From Clostridiaceae bacterium OM02-2AC (GTDB lineage Bacteria > Bacillota_I > Bacilli_A > Erysipelotrichales > Erysipelotrichaceae), in contig QULU01000024.1 in NCBI GenBank assembly GCA_003481775.1, positions 9,002 through 73,001 of the forward strand: a stretch of 64,000 nt of DNA. The letters run 5' to 3'. This document shows positions 53,455 through 61,588 of the stretch, one piece after another. A program made the position numbers and the translations under genes. How positions within the stretch are numbered: position 1 is the first letter of the stretch; every line of letters begins with the position of its first letter. The notes beneath the pieces were generated by a model that saw only the letters and a program-made list of their open reading frames with translations, did no database searches and was not told the DNA's origin.

Positions 53455-54534
53455 TTATTTTTCGTTCAAACTGATTTTATATGTTTTGGAAAAGTCCATT
53501 CCCATAGAAATCGTTGCACTTAATTCTTTTGTATCATATACCACAGACCATTGTGTTGAGCTTAGTCTACCACTTTCTGTCTTATGCTCTTTCTGTGAAA
53601 CTGCCTTCAATAAATTCATTGCTTCCTTATTGGAAATGACTCCTTTGTTTTTCTTTAAGGTTGTCATCAACGTCTTATAGCGGTCCTGTCCCTTTCCAAA
53701 GTCATAATCTCCCGGTGTTAACAAAAAGTTTGTTGCGGCCTGATAGCTGTCCTTTGGCTCCACAAGCTTCATTTCATTGTTGATGTATTCAACCACAACG
53801 GAATCTCCACTTTTGTCAGCGATATGAAAATGATAACAGCTATTAGCACTGGAATGCATATCGTATTTTTTCAGCATTGCAACTGCTTCCTCCACCGTAG
53901 CACATTTATCCAGCATCATGCGGATTGCCGTGGTTGTCGTGATGTCCACCTTGTCTGTCTGCTGGTTGGTTTCCTCTGTTGGAATCAGTAGCACACCGAC
54001 CGTCAGACCTTTTTCGTTGATTCCGTCCAAAGGTGCATACGGCGCAGCCAGTGCTGTAATACTCTTTGTGAAGCTATCCGGCAGTTTTTTCTCACCATAG
54101 CCAAGGAAAGCCAGATTCACCATGGATATGGAAGCATAACCATCATCCGGTGTTGTTTTCACCATCATTCCCGGTGAATAGGTCAAATCAAAATTTCTTC
54201 CGAAAATACGATTTCCGTTTTCATTTTCCGCACTGAAGGTGGAGCAGCCCAGACTTGGTATATTGATTTCAATCGGCAGCCCCTTTAACAGCCGTTTTAC
54301 AACAAAATCCACCAGCTCCTTATCATTGCTTGCCCCTGTTTCAAGGAAACTGTCGAAGCCATAGTCTCCTTTATAGTCCATTTGATACAAAGGATAGTCG
54401 TTTAATTTATCAATAGAATTTATGGTCGCTACTTCATTATGGAACATGGCATACAGGCCAAGCACCAGAACAAGTAAGACAGTAATGATAGATATTCCAG
54501 TAATTTTTATAACTCTCTTTGCTTTCGTGCTCAT
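53455..54534 (-). CDS. Membrane-anchored Ntn hydrolase, choloylglycine hydrolase-like
   Basis: 359 residues. A membrane helix at residues 8-30 precedes a domain related to choloylglycine hydrolase/acid ceramidase-like amidases. The candidate nucleophile is C97 in SLGCSTFSAENENG, followed by RIFGRNFDLTY, which supplies the conserved Arg, Asn and Asp. In the family this cysteine becomes N-terminal by self-cleavage; here about 96 residues would be removed. It would act outside the cell on a linear amide such as a bile salt, N-acyl amino acid or beta-lactam. Start behind AAGGAGG. Confidence 0.85.
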   Translation of the reverse strand: MSTKAKRVIKITGISIITVLLVLVLGLYAMFHNEVATINSIDKLNDYPLYQMDYKGDYGFDSFLETGASNDKELVDFVVKRLLKGLPIEINIPSLGCSTFSAENENGNRIFGRNFDLTYSPGMMVKTTPDDGYASISMVNLAFLGYGEKKLPDSFTKSITALAAPYAPLDGINEKGLTVGVLLIPTEETNQQTDKVDITTTTAIRMMLDKCATVEEAVAMLKKYDMHSSANSCYHFHIADKSGDSVVVEYINNEMKLVEPKDSYQAATNFLLTPGDYDFGKGQDRYKTLMTTLKKNKGVISNKEAMNLLKAVSQKEHKTESGRLSSTQWSVVYDTKELSATISMGMDFSKTYKISLNEK

Positions 54535-55084
54535 ACTTCCTCCTTGTGTCTGATGACACGCAGGGAAAATATTACCACGAGATAATTTGATTGTCAAACA
54601 TATTATTTTGAAAACCAAACATTTGACGATTCTGGTATTTAAATAGACCTGTTACATTCATTGCCATACTGAAAGGAAGATTTTAACAGTTATGGATTAC
54701 AGGTCGGACATGTTGCATACCTTTCCAGGCGGTGGTGAATAGCACGGCACATGCCACTTGAAAAAGATTCGTCTAACTAGAATGATAATTATGAATCGTA
54801 CAATCGAAAGAAACTAATCTCCATTTGAAATGGTGGATTTTATTTTCTTAAACTTATAAATTTACTGACCCGATTCTGATCTTTGTTGGTTTCGTGAAGC
54901 AAAATGCCTCCAAACTGTTGTTCTAATCATTTAATTCAGTTCCTTCTAAAGCAAGCAGATTTTAATTTCATGTACCCAACCTTCACAGCATGAAGAAAGT
55001 ATATGGAAGTGCTATGCTTTTCTCTTCATTATATTTCAGCAACCTCAGGTGGCATAAAATAAAAGAAATGCACGTCTAAATTGG
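54535..55084. other. Gene-free spacer left of the mobile element
   Basis: About 550 bases without a convincing frame. Several short, stop-ridden stretches suggest decayed sequence, but no family was recognised. Confidence 0.4.
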
Positions 55085-55113
55085 TTTACGCTTCGAATTG
55101 TCCTCTGTATAAT
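55085..55113 (+). promoter_or_regulatory. Promoter of the interrupted HTH regulator gene
   Basis: TTTACG (55085-55090), 17 bases, TATAAT (55108-55113); the ribosome site TAGGAGGA follows, then ATG at 55146. Confidence 0.6.
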
Positions 55114-55145
55114 GAAGATATAACATAGAATAGGAGGAATCACGC

Positions 55146-55261
55146 ATGGCCTTTGGGAATAATTTGCAATATCTGAGAAAAATGCATAGAGGAATGACAC
55201 AGGAGGAACTGGCAGAAAAAATGGATGTATCCCGACAAACGATATCAAAATGGGAAATGGG
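55146..55261 (+). pseudogene. HTH regulator gene, left part (interrupted by the mobile element)
   Basis: Good ribosome site, then MAFGNNLQYLRKMHRGMTQE with the helix-turn-helix LAEKMDVSRQTISKWEMG. The frame runs into the element and stops a few codons later (VSQTKGY). The HTH family (Xre type) normally continues GxAYPEMEKLLxLCxLFxCSLDEL, and exactly that sequence resumes in the right-hand part at 63239. Joined at the shared GG the gene gives 228 codons without a break. Confidence 0.9.
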
Positions 55262-55269
55262 AGTTTCCC
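55260..55269. repeat. Left end of the element (attL core and terminal repeat)
   Basis: Crossover GG at 55260-55261, then AGTTTCCC (55262-55269), the inverted partner of GGGAAACT at the right end. Confidence 0.75.
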
Positions 55270-55296
55270 AAACAAAAGGATATTAAGAAATAACCT

Positions 55297-55314
55297 GTGT
55301 TTACCTGCTTGCAA
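55297..55314. repeat. Left-end copy of the recombinase-upstream sequence
   Basis: GTGTTTACCTGCTTGCAA, about 35 bases inside the left end. The reverse complement of 61537-61565, just upstream of the recombinase gene, matches it and flanking bases with one mismatch and a 5-base gap. Possibly a second recombinase-binding site or a duplicated end. Confidence 0.6.
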
Positions 55315-55400
55315 ATTATTGTATTTGGATAAACGAGAAAAAACTTTTTATTGACAGATATAATATCAAATATTATAATTGTTCGTAATTGAATAACTAT

Positions 55401-55507
55401 CTTCAGGGCAGGGTGTAATTCCCTACCGGTGGTATAGCCCACGAGCCGAAAGGCATGATTTGGTGAAATTCCAAAGCCGACAGTATAGTCTGGATGAAAG
55501 AAGATGA
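55401..55507 (+). ncRNA. FMN riboswitch (RFN element)
   Basis: All signature parts of the RFN element are present in order: TTCAGGGCAGGGTG, TTCCCTACCGGTGGTA, TAGCCCACGAGCCG, the AAAGCCGACAGT segment and GGATGAAAGA at the 3' end. It binds FMN and normally stops riboflavin gene expression when FMN is plentiful. It lies 139 bases before ribD, with a terminator hairpin between, and is carried inside the mobile element. Confidence 0.96.
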
Positions 55508-55531
55508 AAGTAAGTTTATGCTTTTTTTGCG

Positions 55532-55572
55532 TGCTCTGGAATGATTTTATATTGTTTCAGAGCATTTTCTTT
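55532..55572 (+). terminator. Riboswitch-controlled terminator before ribD
   Basis: Arms TGCTCTGGAA and TTTCAGAGCA around an A/T loop, then TTTTCTTT. Fits a transcription-termination expression platform for the FMN riboswitch. Confidence 0.7.
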
Positions 55573-55645
55573 AATCGCATAAATCCTCTTTTGTATGTCT
55601 TGGATAGATTTTATTCAAGGCATGTATTTTTTGGGAGGTGTAAAA

Positions 55646-56746
55646 ATGAGCGATACAGAATACATGAAATTAGCAATAAAACTGGCAAAAAAAGGTGCTG
55701 GCTATGTCAATCCTAATCCTATGGTTGGGGCAGTAATTGTAAAAGATAATCGAATTATAGGACAGGGATACCATGAAATCTTTGGTGGATTGCATGCAGA
55801 GAGAAATGCACTAAAAAATTGTAGGGAGTCACCTGTAGGAGCAACACTTTATGTAACACTTGAACCATGCTGTCACTATGGTAAGACACCACCTTGCACA
55901 GAAGCAATTATTAAAAGTGGCATTACGAGAGTAGTCGTCGGAACTTTAGACTGTAATCCTATTGTGTCTGGAAAAGGTGTAAAGGTACTTGAGGAAAACA
56001 ACATTCAAGTTGTGATAGGAATTTTAGAAATGGAGTGTCAACAGTTAATCAAAGTTTTTAGAAAATATGTTACAAGGCATATTCCTTATGTTTTTATGAA
56101 ATATGCAATGACAATGGACGGGAAAATAGCAACTTATACAAATCAATCAAAATGGATAAGTGGCGAAAAGGCGAGAAAACAAGTACATCAATTCAGGCAT
56201 AAGGTTACTGCGATCATGGTAGGAGTGAATACCGTTATTCAAGATGACCCTTTACTGACATGCCGATTAGAAAACGGGAAAAATCCTATTCGTATCGTAT
56301 GTGATACAGATTTAAGAACACCCATTACATCAAAAATTATCAAAACAGCGAATGACATTAAAACATATATCGCTACTTCTTCTATTGATGAAAGTAAGAT
56401 TGCTCTTTACAGAAAATGTGGTTGTGAAATTATTTATACGAAGAAAAAAGGTAATCATATTGACTTAATGAATTTAATGCAATGTTTAGGAAATATGCAG
56501 ATAGACAGTCTACTTTTAGAGGGTGGAAGTGCAATGAATTGGAGTGCTCTTGAGCAACAGATTGTTGATGAGGTGCAAATTTATATAGCACCTAAAATAT
56601 TTGGTGGGAGTGCAAAAAGCCCTGTAAGTGGTCAAGGTGTTGCTTTTCCTAATGACGCCATTATGCTCAAACCATATGCTTTTTCTCAAGTGGGAAATGA
56701 TTATTTCATAGAAAGCGAAGTGATTTATCCATGTTTACAGGAATAA
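55646..56746 (+). CDS. ribD: Bifunctional riboflavin deaminase/reductase RibD
   Basis: 366 residues. The N-terminal deaminase has the zinc motif HAERNA and PCCHYGKTPPC; the C-terminal reductase has FMKYAMTMDGKIAT, SGEKARKQVH and LLLEGGSAMNWS. It makes 5-amino-6-ribitylamino-uracil 5'-phosphate from the RibA product in two steps. The start is the ATG after GGGAGGTG; the longer frame runs back into the leader. Its last 16 bases overlap ribE. First gene of the cargo operon. Confidence 0.96.
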   Translation: MSDTEYMKLAIKLAKKGAGYVNPNPMVGAVIVKDNRIIGQGYHEIFGGLHAERNALKNCRESPVGATLYVTLEPCCHYGKTPPCTEAIIKSGITRVVVGTLDCNPIVSGKGVKVLEENNIQVVIGILEMECQQLIKVFRKYVTRHIPYVFMKYAMTMDGKIATYTNQSKWISGEKARKQVHQFRHKVTAIMVGVNTVIQDDPLLTCRLENGKNPIRIVCDTDLRTPITSKIIKTANDIKTYIATSSIDESKIALYRKCGCEIIYTKKKGNHIDLMNLMQCLGNMQIDSLLLEGGSAMNWSALEQQIVDEVQIYIAPKIFGGSAKSPVSGQGVAFPNDAIMLKPYAFSQVGNDYFIESEVIYPCLQE

Positions 56747-57366
56747 TAGAAGAAATCGGTAAAGTAGAAAGAATACAGAAAGATACTTGTAACTGTAAAC
56801 TATCCATTAAAGCTTCAAAAATATTAGAGGATATACATTTAGGCGACAGCATAGCAGTCAATGGTATCTGCCTTACAGTTACTTGTTTCACTCGACAATC
56901 TTTTACAGTTGATGTGATGAATGAAACATGGAACAGAACGGCTCTTAGCCTGTTAAGACATGGAAACCTTGTGAATTTAGAAAGAGCTATGCCTATGAAT
57001 GGCAGGTTGGGCGGTCACATTGTTACGGGGCATATTGATGGGACAGGTAGAATATCGTCTGTGCGTAGAGACAAAAATGCGGTGTGGTATCAAATCAATA
57101 CGCAAAGAGAAATCTTAAATCTAATTGTTGAAAAAGGTTCGATTGCTATTGACGGTATTAGTCTTACTGTCGCAAAAGTATCGAAAGCAGATTTTTCGGT
57201 ATCCGTTATCCCTCATACTTTGGAGCAAACAATTCTCAAGAATAAACAAGTCGGGGATATGGTAAACCTTGAAAATGATATATTAGGGAAATATGTGCAG
57301 AAACTCATAGACAACAGCAATGAAACAGAGTTGTCGAAAGAGTTGTTATGCCGATACGGATTTTAG
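56731..57366 (+). CDS. ribE: Riboflavin synthase, alpha subunit
   Basis: 211 residues made of two lumazine-binding repeats: [12 protein letters not shown]...[12 protein letters not shown] and, in the second half, [12 protein letters not shown]...[12 protein letters not shown]. It converts two molecules of 6,7-dimethyl-8-ribityllumazine into riboflavin and its precursor. Its start lies within the end of ribD, so the two are translationally coupled. Named RibE here; it is RibB in the older Bacillus naming. Confidence 0.96.
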   Translation: MFTGIIEEIGKVERIQKDTCNCKLSIKASKILEDIHLGDSIAVNGICLTVTCFTRQSFTVDVMNETWNRTALSLLRHGNLVNLERAMPMNGRLGGHIVTGHIDGTGRISSVRRDKNAVWYQINTQREILNLIVEKGSIAIDGISLTVAKVSKADFSVSVIPHTLEQTILKNKQVGDMVNLENDILGKYVQKLIDNSNETELSKELLCRYGF

Positions 57367-57385
57367 CAGAAAGGATAAAGGAATT

Positions 57386-58591
57386 ATGAAATATCAAAAA
57401 ATAAAAGAGGCATTGCAGGCGTTACAAGAGGGAAAACTTGTTTTGGTTATGGACGATAAAGAGAGAGAAAATGAGGGGGATTTAATTTGTTCGGCACAAT
57501 TTGCGACAACAGAAAATGTTAATTTTATGGCGACTTATGCAAAAGGCTTAATCTGTATGCCTATGAGTGAAAGTCTGGCTAACAGGCTCATGCTTTCCCC
57601 TATGGTTGAAGATAATACAGATAACCATGAAACTGCCTTTACAGTTTCTATTGATTATAAGGATACTACAACAGGTATTTCTGCCGAAGAAAGAGGATTA
57701 ACGGCTCGTATGTGTGTGACTGAGAATGTAAATCCCTTTGACTTTCGTAGACCGGGGCACATGTTTCCTCTGATTGCAAAGAACGGAGGTGTTTTGGAAA
57801 GAAATGGACATACAGAAGCAACGGTTGACCTATTGAGGTTGGCTGGCTTAAAAGAATGTGGCTTATGTTGCGAAATTATGAATGAAAACGGGAAAATGAT
57901 GAGAACACCTGATTTAATTCAGTTTTCTCAAACGCACCATATACCTACCCTCACAATTAAAGAATTACAGGAATACAGAAAAGTATATGATTTGCTTGTA
58001 GAATGTGTTTCGGTTGTAGAAATGCCTACAAAATATGGGAATTTCAAAGCACATTGTTATATCAATAAATTGAATGGAGAACATCATGTTGCATTGGTTA
58101 TGGGAGATTTGAATAATGGAAACGATGTGCTATGTCGTGTCCACTCAGAGTGCTTAACAGGAGATGTCTTTGGTTCTTTACGCTGTGATTGTGGACAGCA
58201 GTTAGATAAAGCAATGAAAATGATTGCAGAAAATGGTTCTGGTGTATTGCTTTATATGCGACAAGAGGGACGAGGTATCGGGCTTGTCAATAAACTAAAA
58301 GCCTATCATTTACAGGATAACGGTATGGATACACTTGATGCCAACCTTGCATTAGGATTTCAAGGCGATTTAAGAGAATATTATATCGGTGCACAGATTT
58401 TAAGAGATTTGGGAATAAAATCATTGCATTTACTTACAAATAATCCTGATAAAGTTTATCAGTTAGAAGATTATGGAATGAAAATTTCAAGCAGAGTACC
58501 GATTGAAATAGAAGCAAATCCTTATGATAGTTTTTATCTAAAGACAAAGAAAGACCGAATGGGACACATTTTGAATATGGAGGAAAAATAA
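57386..58591 (+). CDS. ribBA: Bifunctional DHBP synthase/GTP cyclohydrolase II
   Basis: 401 residues. The N-terminal RibB part has [11 protein letters not shown] and RRPGHMFPL, making 3,4-dihydroxy-2-butanone 4-phosphate from ribulose 5-phosphate. The C-terminal RibA part has the zinc motif [16 protein letters not shown] and [10 protein letters not shown], opening GTP. Together they supply both precursors of the pathway. The start ATG follows AAAGGATAAAGGA. The frame ends immediately before the ribH start. Confidence 0.96.
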   Translation: MKYQKIKEALQALQEGKLVLVMDDKERENEGDLICSAQFATTENVNFMATYAKGLICMPMSESLANRLMLSPMVEDNTDNHETAFTVSIDYKDTTTGISAEERGLTARMCVTENVNPFDFRRPGHMFPLIAKNGGVLERNGHTEATVDLLRLAGLKECGLCCEIMNENGKMMRTPDLIQFSQTHHIPTLTIKELQEYRKVYDLLVECVSVVEMPTKYGNFKAHCYINKLNGEHHVALVMGDLNNGNDVLCRVHSECLTGDVFGSLRCDCGQQLDKAMKMIAENGSGVLLYMRQEGRGIGLVNKLKAYHLQDNGMDTLDANLALGFQGDLREYYIGAQILRDLGIKSLHLLTNNPDKVYQLEDYGMKISSRVPIEIEANPYDSFYLKTKKDRMGHILNMEEK

Positions 58592-59059
58592 ATGAACACT
58601 TTTGAAGGAAATTTAGTAGCAGAAAATATAAAAATCGGTATTGTTGTAGCAAGATTTAATGAGTTTATAACTTCTAAGCTGTTAGCAGGTGCATTAGATA
58701 ATTTGAAAAGAGAAAATGTTGGTGAAAAGGACATAGAGGTAGCTTGGGTTCCGGGAGCATTTGAAATACCTTTGATAGCGTCTAAAATGGCAAAAAGTAA
58801 AAAATATGATGCGATTATTTGTTTGGGAGCAGTTATTCGAGGTAGTACAAGCCATTATGATTATGTGTGTAGTGAGGTATCAAAAGGAATTGCTCAAATC
58901 AGTTTAAATACCGAAACACCAGTTATGTTTGGTGTTCTTACGACAGATACGATTGAACAGGCGATAGAACGAGCTGGTAGCAAAGCAGGAAATAAAGGCT
59001 CTGAATGTGCACAGGGAGCTATTGAAATGGTAAATCTAATTCGTGCATTAGAGGTATAA
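58592..59059 (+). CDS. ribH: 6,7-dimethyl-8-ribityllumazine synthase
   Basis: 155 residues, full length. Conserved blocks [38 protein letters not shown] (with the catalytic histidine) and [12 protein letters not shown]. It joins the RibD-derived ribitylaminouracil with dihydroxybutanone phosphate. The order ribD-ribE-ribBA-ribH equals the chromosomal rib operon of Bacillus. Behind GGAGG; the ATG directly abuts the ribBA stop. Confidence 0.97.
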   Translation: MNTFEGNLVAENIKIGIVVARFNEFITSKLLAGALDNLKRENVGEKDIEVAWVPGAFEIPLIASKMAKSKKYDAIICLGAVIRGSTSHYDYVCSEVSKGIAQISLNTETPVMFGVLTTDTIEQAIERAGSKAGNKGSECAQGAIEMVNLIRALEV

Positions 59060-59101
59060 TATGATTGGGGATTAAAAGGTAAAGCGAAAAAGCATAATAG
59101 G

Positions 59102-59174
59102 CGGAGTGATCCAGACACGGCGGTGGGAAAATCTCTTAGATTTTTCCACCGTTTTTAGTGGCTGGTTCACTCCG
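59102..59174 (+). terminator. Nested hairpin after the rib operon
   Basis: The inner stem GGTGGGAAAATC/GATTTTTCCACC is followed by GTTTTTAG and can end transcription of the rib operon. Outer arms CGGAGTGATCCAG and CTGGTTCACTCCG enclose it, making an unusually long nested structure that may also belong to the transfer origin next to it. Confidence 0.75.
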
Positions 59175-59205
59175 GCAGTTGAGCGAGCTTGCGAGCGAAC
59201 AGTAA

Positions 59206-59229
59206 GCCCCCGTTATCTAACAGGGGGGT
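59206..59229. other. Candidate origin of transfer (oriT) of the ICEBs1/Tn916 type
   Basis: CCCCCGTTATCTAACAGGGG, then GGT: a C-run, a short spacer ending CTAACA and a G-run. This closely resembles the G+C-rich inverted repeat holding the nick site of ICEBs1 (as remembered, CTAACAGGGGGGT). It lies 200 bases upstream of the mobT gene, the expected place. Downstream, TGATATGC (59270) and GCATATCA (59351) form a further inverted repeat. Confidence 0.75.
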
Positions 59230-59430
59230 ACTATTACAAAAGACAAGAGAAAAAATAAATATAAAACTGCTGATATGCAACGATTTACAAGGTTATAAGA
59301 ACTTATTTCACTTCACACCCTATTTTTTCTACCCGACAGGTCTAAAACAGCATATCAATAGCAAATAATGATAAGATACAAGGTGTATGCTTCTATGAGT
59401 ATATGCCTTTTTTGATTGGAGGAATAAAAC

Positions 59431-60597
59431 ATGAATGATATGAAATTTATTGAAACATTAAAGCAAAAGAGAAAAGCCTGTGATTATTCGCAATCACGAC
59501 TGGCACAGGAATTGCAAATCAGCAGGCAGAACTTAAATGAAATTGAAAACGGAAAAACAAAAGCCAGTAAAGAAATGAAACATATACTTCTACATTATCT
59601 TGATTATTGTAATTGTACTCAGCCTTTCACTTTAACGATTGACTACCTGCGTGTTCGTTTTCCTACCATAGACGCATTGGAAATTATAAAAAATGTACTG
59701 GCAATGAAGAGCGAATATTTTATCCATGAAGATTACGGAATGTATGGTTATGAAGAACAGTATGTCTATGGGGATATTAGTATAAATGCTTCTAAAGATA
59801 GTTCTATGGGTGTTTTATTGGAATTAAGAGGTATGGGGTGTCGGAACTTGGAATATGTTTTACAGGCAAGAGGGATAGACTGGTATTACTTTTTAAGATG
59901 TTGTATAGATTATCAAGGTGTTTTTAAACGCATAGATTTAGCGGTCAATGATATGGGCGGACTGCTGGATATAGAAATTCTAAGGGAACGCTATTATGCC
60001 AACAAGGTATGGAAACGTTCAAGAACCCATGAAGCAGTAGACAGCGGGAAATTATCGGGTACACATGGAGATACTGCAAAAACCTTTTATATCGGTTCAA
60101 AGAATAGTTCTATTTACTTTTGCCTGTATGAAAAAGAAAAGGAACAAAAAAGCAAAGGCATAAAAACAAACATTAAGAACCGCTTTGAAATTCGTTTGAA
60201 AAATGAAAAAGCAGAACAAACGATAGAACAATTTGTTTTTACAAGAAATCCCGAACAGACCATAGCAAGCCTTATCCTCACACAGATAGATTTTCCCGAT
60301 TATATTTTATGGGATATATTTTTAGATAATGTAACGACCTCACTTCCGTTTATTATGACGCCTGTTGCTGTCAATATGGAGAAAACAAAACGCTGGTTAG
60401 AAAGACAGGTCATGCCCTCTTTATTGATGATAAAAGAGATTGAAAAGAAAACAGGAGCAAATTATCTGGAAGAAATCGACAGACATACAAGACTAACAGA
60501 AAAGCAGGAATTAAAAATTAAACAAATGACAACAGACATAGCAGATATGATTGAGAAAGATACCGCTGTTCCACAAGGGAATGACGGTATTTTTTAA
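59431..60597 (+). CDS. mobT: MobT relaxase (Rep_trans family, Tn916 Orf20/NicK type)
   Basis: 388 residues. An N-terminal HTH (about residues 8-58, YSQSRLAQELQISRQNLNEI) is joined to a Rep_trans domain (from about residue 68, TIDYLRVRFPT), with a middle block FKRIDLAVNDMGG. This matches the HTH-plus-replication-initiator relaxases of Tn916 (Orf20) and ICEBs1 (NicK), which nick at oriT and start transfer and rolling-circle copying. The start is behind TTGGAGGA. It is the only transfer gene in the element, fitting a mobilizable rather than self-transmissible element. Confidence 0.9.
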   Translation: MNDMKFIETLKQKRKACDYSQSRLAQELQISRQNLNEIENGKTKASKEMKHILLHYLDYCNCTQPFTLTIDYLRVRFPTIDALEIIKNVLAMKSEYFIHEDYGMYGYEEQYVYGDISINASKDSSMGVLLELRGMGCRNLEYVLQARGIDWYYFLRCCIDYQGVFKRIDLAVNDMGGLLDIEILRERYYANKVWKRSRTHEAVDSGKLSGTHGDTAKTFYIGSKNSSIYFCLYEKEKEQKSKGIKTNIKNRFEIRLKNEKAEQTIEQFVFTRNPEQTIASLILTQIDFPDYILWDIFLDNVTTSLPFIMTPVAVNMEKTKRWLERQVMPSLLMIKEIEKKTGANYLEEIDRHTRLTEKQELKIKQMTTDIADMIEKDTAVPQGNDGIF

Positions 60598-60640
60598 TTT
60601 CTTCAAAAAATCTGCAACAAAACGGTTACTTGCGTACAGA

Positions 60641-60985
60641 TATGGTGCAAGGAAAGGAAATCTGACTTTTTTTGAAAACAGGTCATTAAATCGGTGGTTG
60701 CTGTCCCTATATGATGTGAAAGAAGAAACGATTTTCAATTTCAACTTAACAATCCGTAGTTTCCATTCCCTATATGGAGCAAAGAAAATCTTTCATTCCA
60801 TAGTTGGTAGTAATAGTGTTGCATGGGTAGTTAGGGTGTGAAAAGAAAATCAGATTTTTTCATCACCAACTTAGCAGAATGACACTTTCTTTCCCTATAT
60901 GGTGCAGGAAAAGAGAAAAGTTTTGAAGATTGGTTACGCTTCTGCTCTTTTCCAACGCGGTATATAGGAAAGACGATTTTCTTCT
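60641..60985. repeat. Phased array of about 64-bp imperfect repeats
   Basis: Starts at about 60641, 60710, 60773, 60832, 60898 and 60962. Each unit opens with a TATATGGTGCAA-like box (often preceded by TCCC), then an A-rich run and an ATTTTC-type half-hairpin. The spacing (59-69 bases) is near six helical turns. No protein is convincingly encoded in 60598-61231. Possible iterons, relaxase/replication sites or regulatory elements. Confidence 0.6.
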
Positions 60986-61231
60986 TTCGTGTTCTTTGAC
61001 AACTGAATAAAGCAATTTAATACGTTTGACAGACAGCGAGCCGTTGAAACAGATACGCCATGACCTTTTCCCTGCTAAAGTGAGCGAGCCTTATCTGTGT
61101 TCCTGTAAGAAACTTGTCCTTTCCTACCGCCATGACCTGTTCTGTCTGATAATGATACTCCCGTACAGCCACAGCTTGAGCGTTCAGAGCGTCGCACGCA
61201 ATGGGTACGGCTACATAAGAACTATGCAGAG

Positions 61232-61477
61232 GTGGAACTCCTGTGGGCTATGACAAAAGCCGTTGAATTGCTTAGAAAAGATTTTTACAGAAAGGGGGTA
61301 TGTGCTATTGCTGATATTGTAAAAACAAGGCAGGAAAAGACAGATAATAAGCGTGGCATTGGCAACAGAGGAAAAACAAAGATTGTTGTAAAAGAGCATT
61401 TTTCCGAAAAGGGAAAGACAATGGAAGAACTTCTGACGGATGTTATGCTGGAAAAAGCAAAGCAGACAATCGCATAA
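61232..61477 (+). CDS. Small frame upstream of the recombinase
   Basis: 81 residues from a GTG, no convincing ribosome site. The C-terminal part NRGKTKIVVKEHFSEKGKTM is followed by EELLTDVMLEKAKQTIA and looks protein-like; the N-terminal part AEVELLWAMTKAVELLRKDF does too, but continues upstream without a start, so this may be the fused remains of two genes. No family recognised. The space from the repeat array to here shows two copies of CGCCATGACCT (about 61060 and 61130) and nothing else. Confidence 0.4.
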   Translation: MELLWAMTKAVELLRKDFYRKGVCAIADIVKTRQEKTDNKRGIGNRGKTKIVVKEHFSEKGKTMEELLTDVMLEKAKQTIA

Positions 61478-61518
61478 AATCGGTGCAGTTGTAAGAAATA
61501 GATTGAATGACAAAAAGT

Positions 61519-61565
61519 ACCCGTGTTATACTTTACTTGCAAGCAGGTATTGTAAACACGGGTTA
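61519..61565 (+). promoter_or_regulatory. Dyad in front of the recombinase gene
   Basis: ACCCGTGTT (61519-61527) and AACACGGGT (61555-61563) are perfect inverted repeats 27 bases apart. The right half overlaps the sequence repeated near the left end of the element (55297). It lies just before the ribosome site AAAGGAGG and could regulate the recombinase or bind it. Confidence 0.6.
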
Positions 61566-61588
61566 GTTATAAAGGAGGATAACTGACA

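Noticed and set aside
55251..55263. Crossover at a 6-base core TGGGAG shared by both element ends
   Set aside because: Joining there shifts the host frame; only the GG alignment at 55260/63237 rebuilds the HTH sequence.
60641..60985. CRISPR array
   Set aside because: Repeats are too divergent and unequal, without constant repeats and unique spacers, and no cas genes are near.
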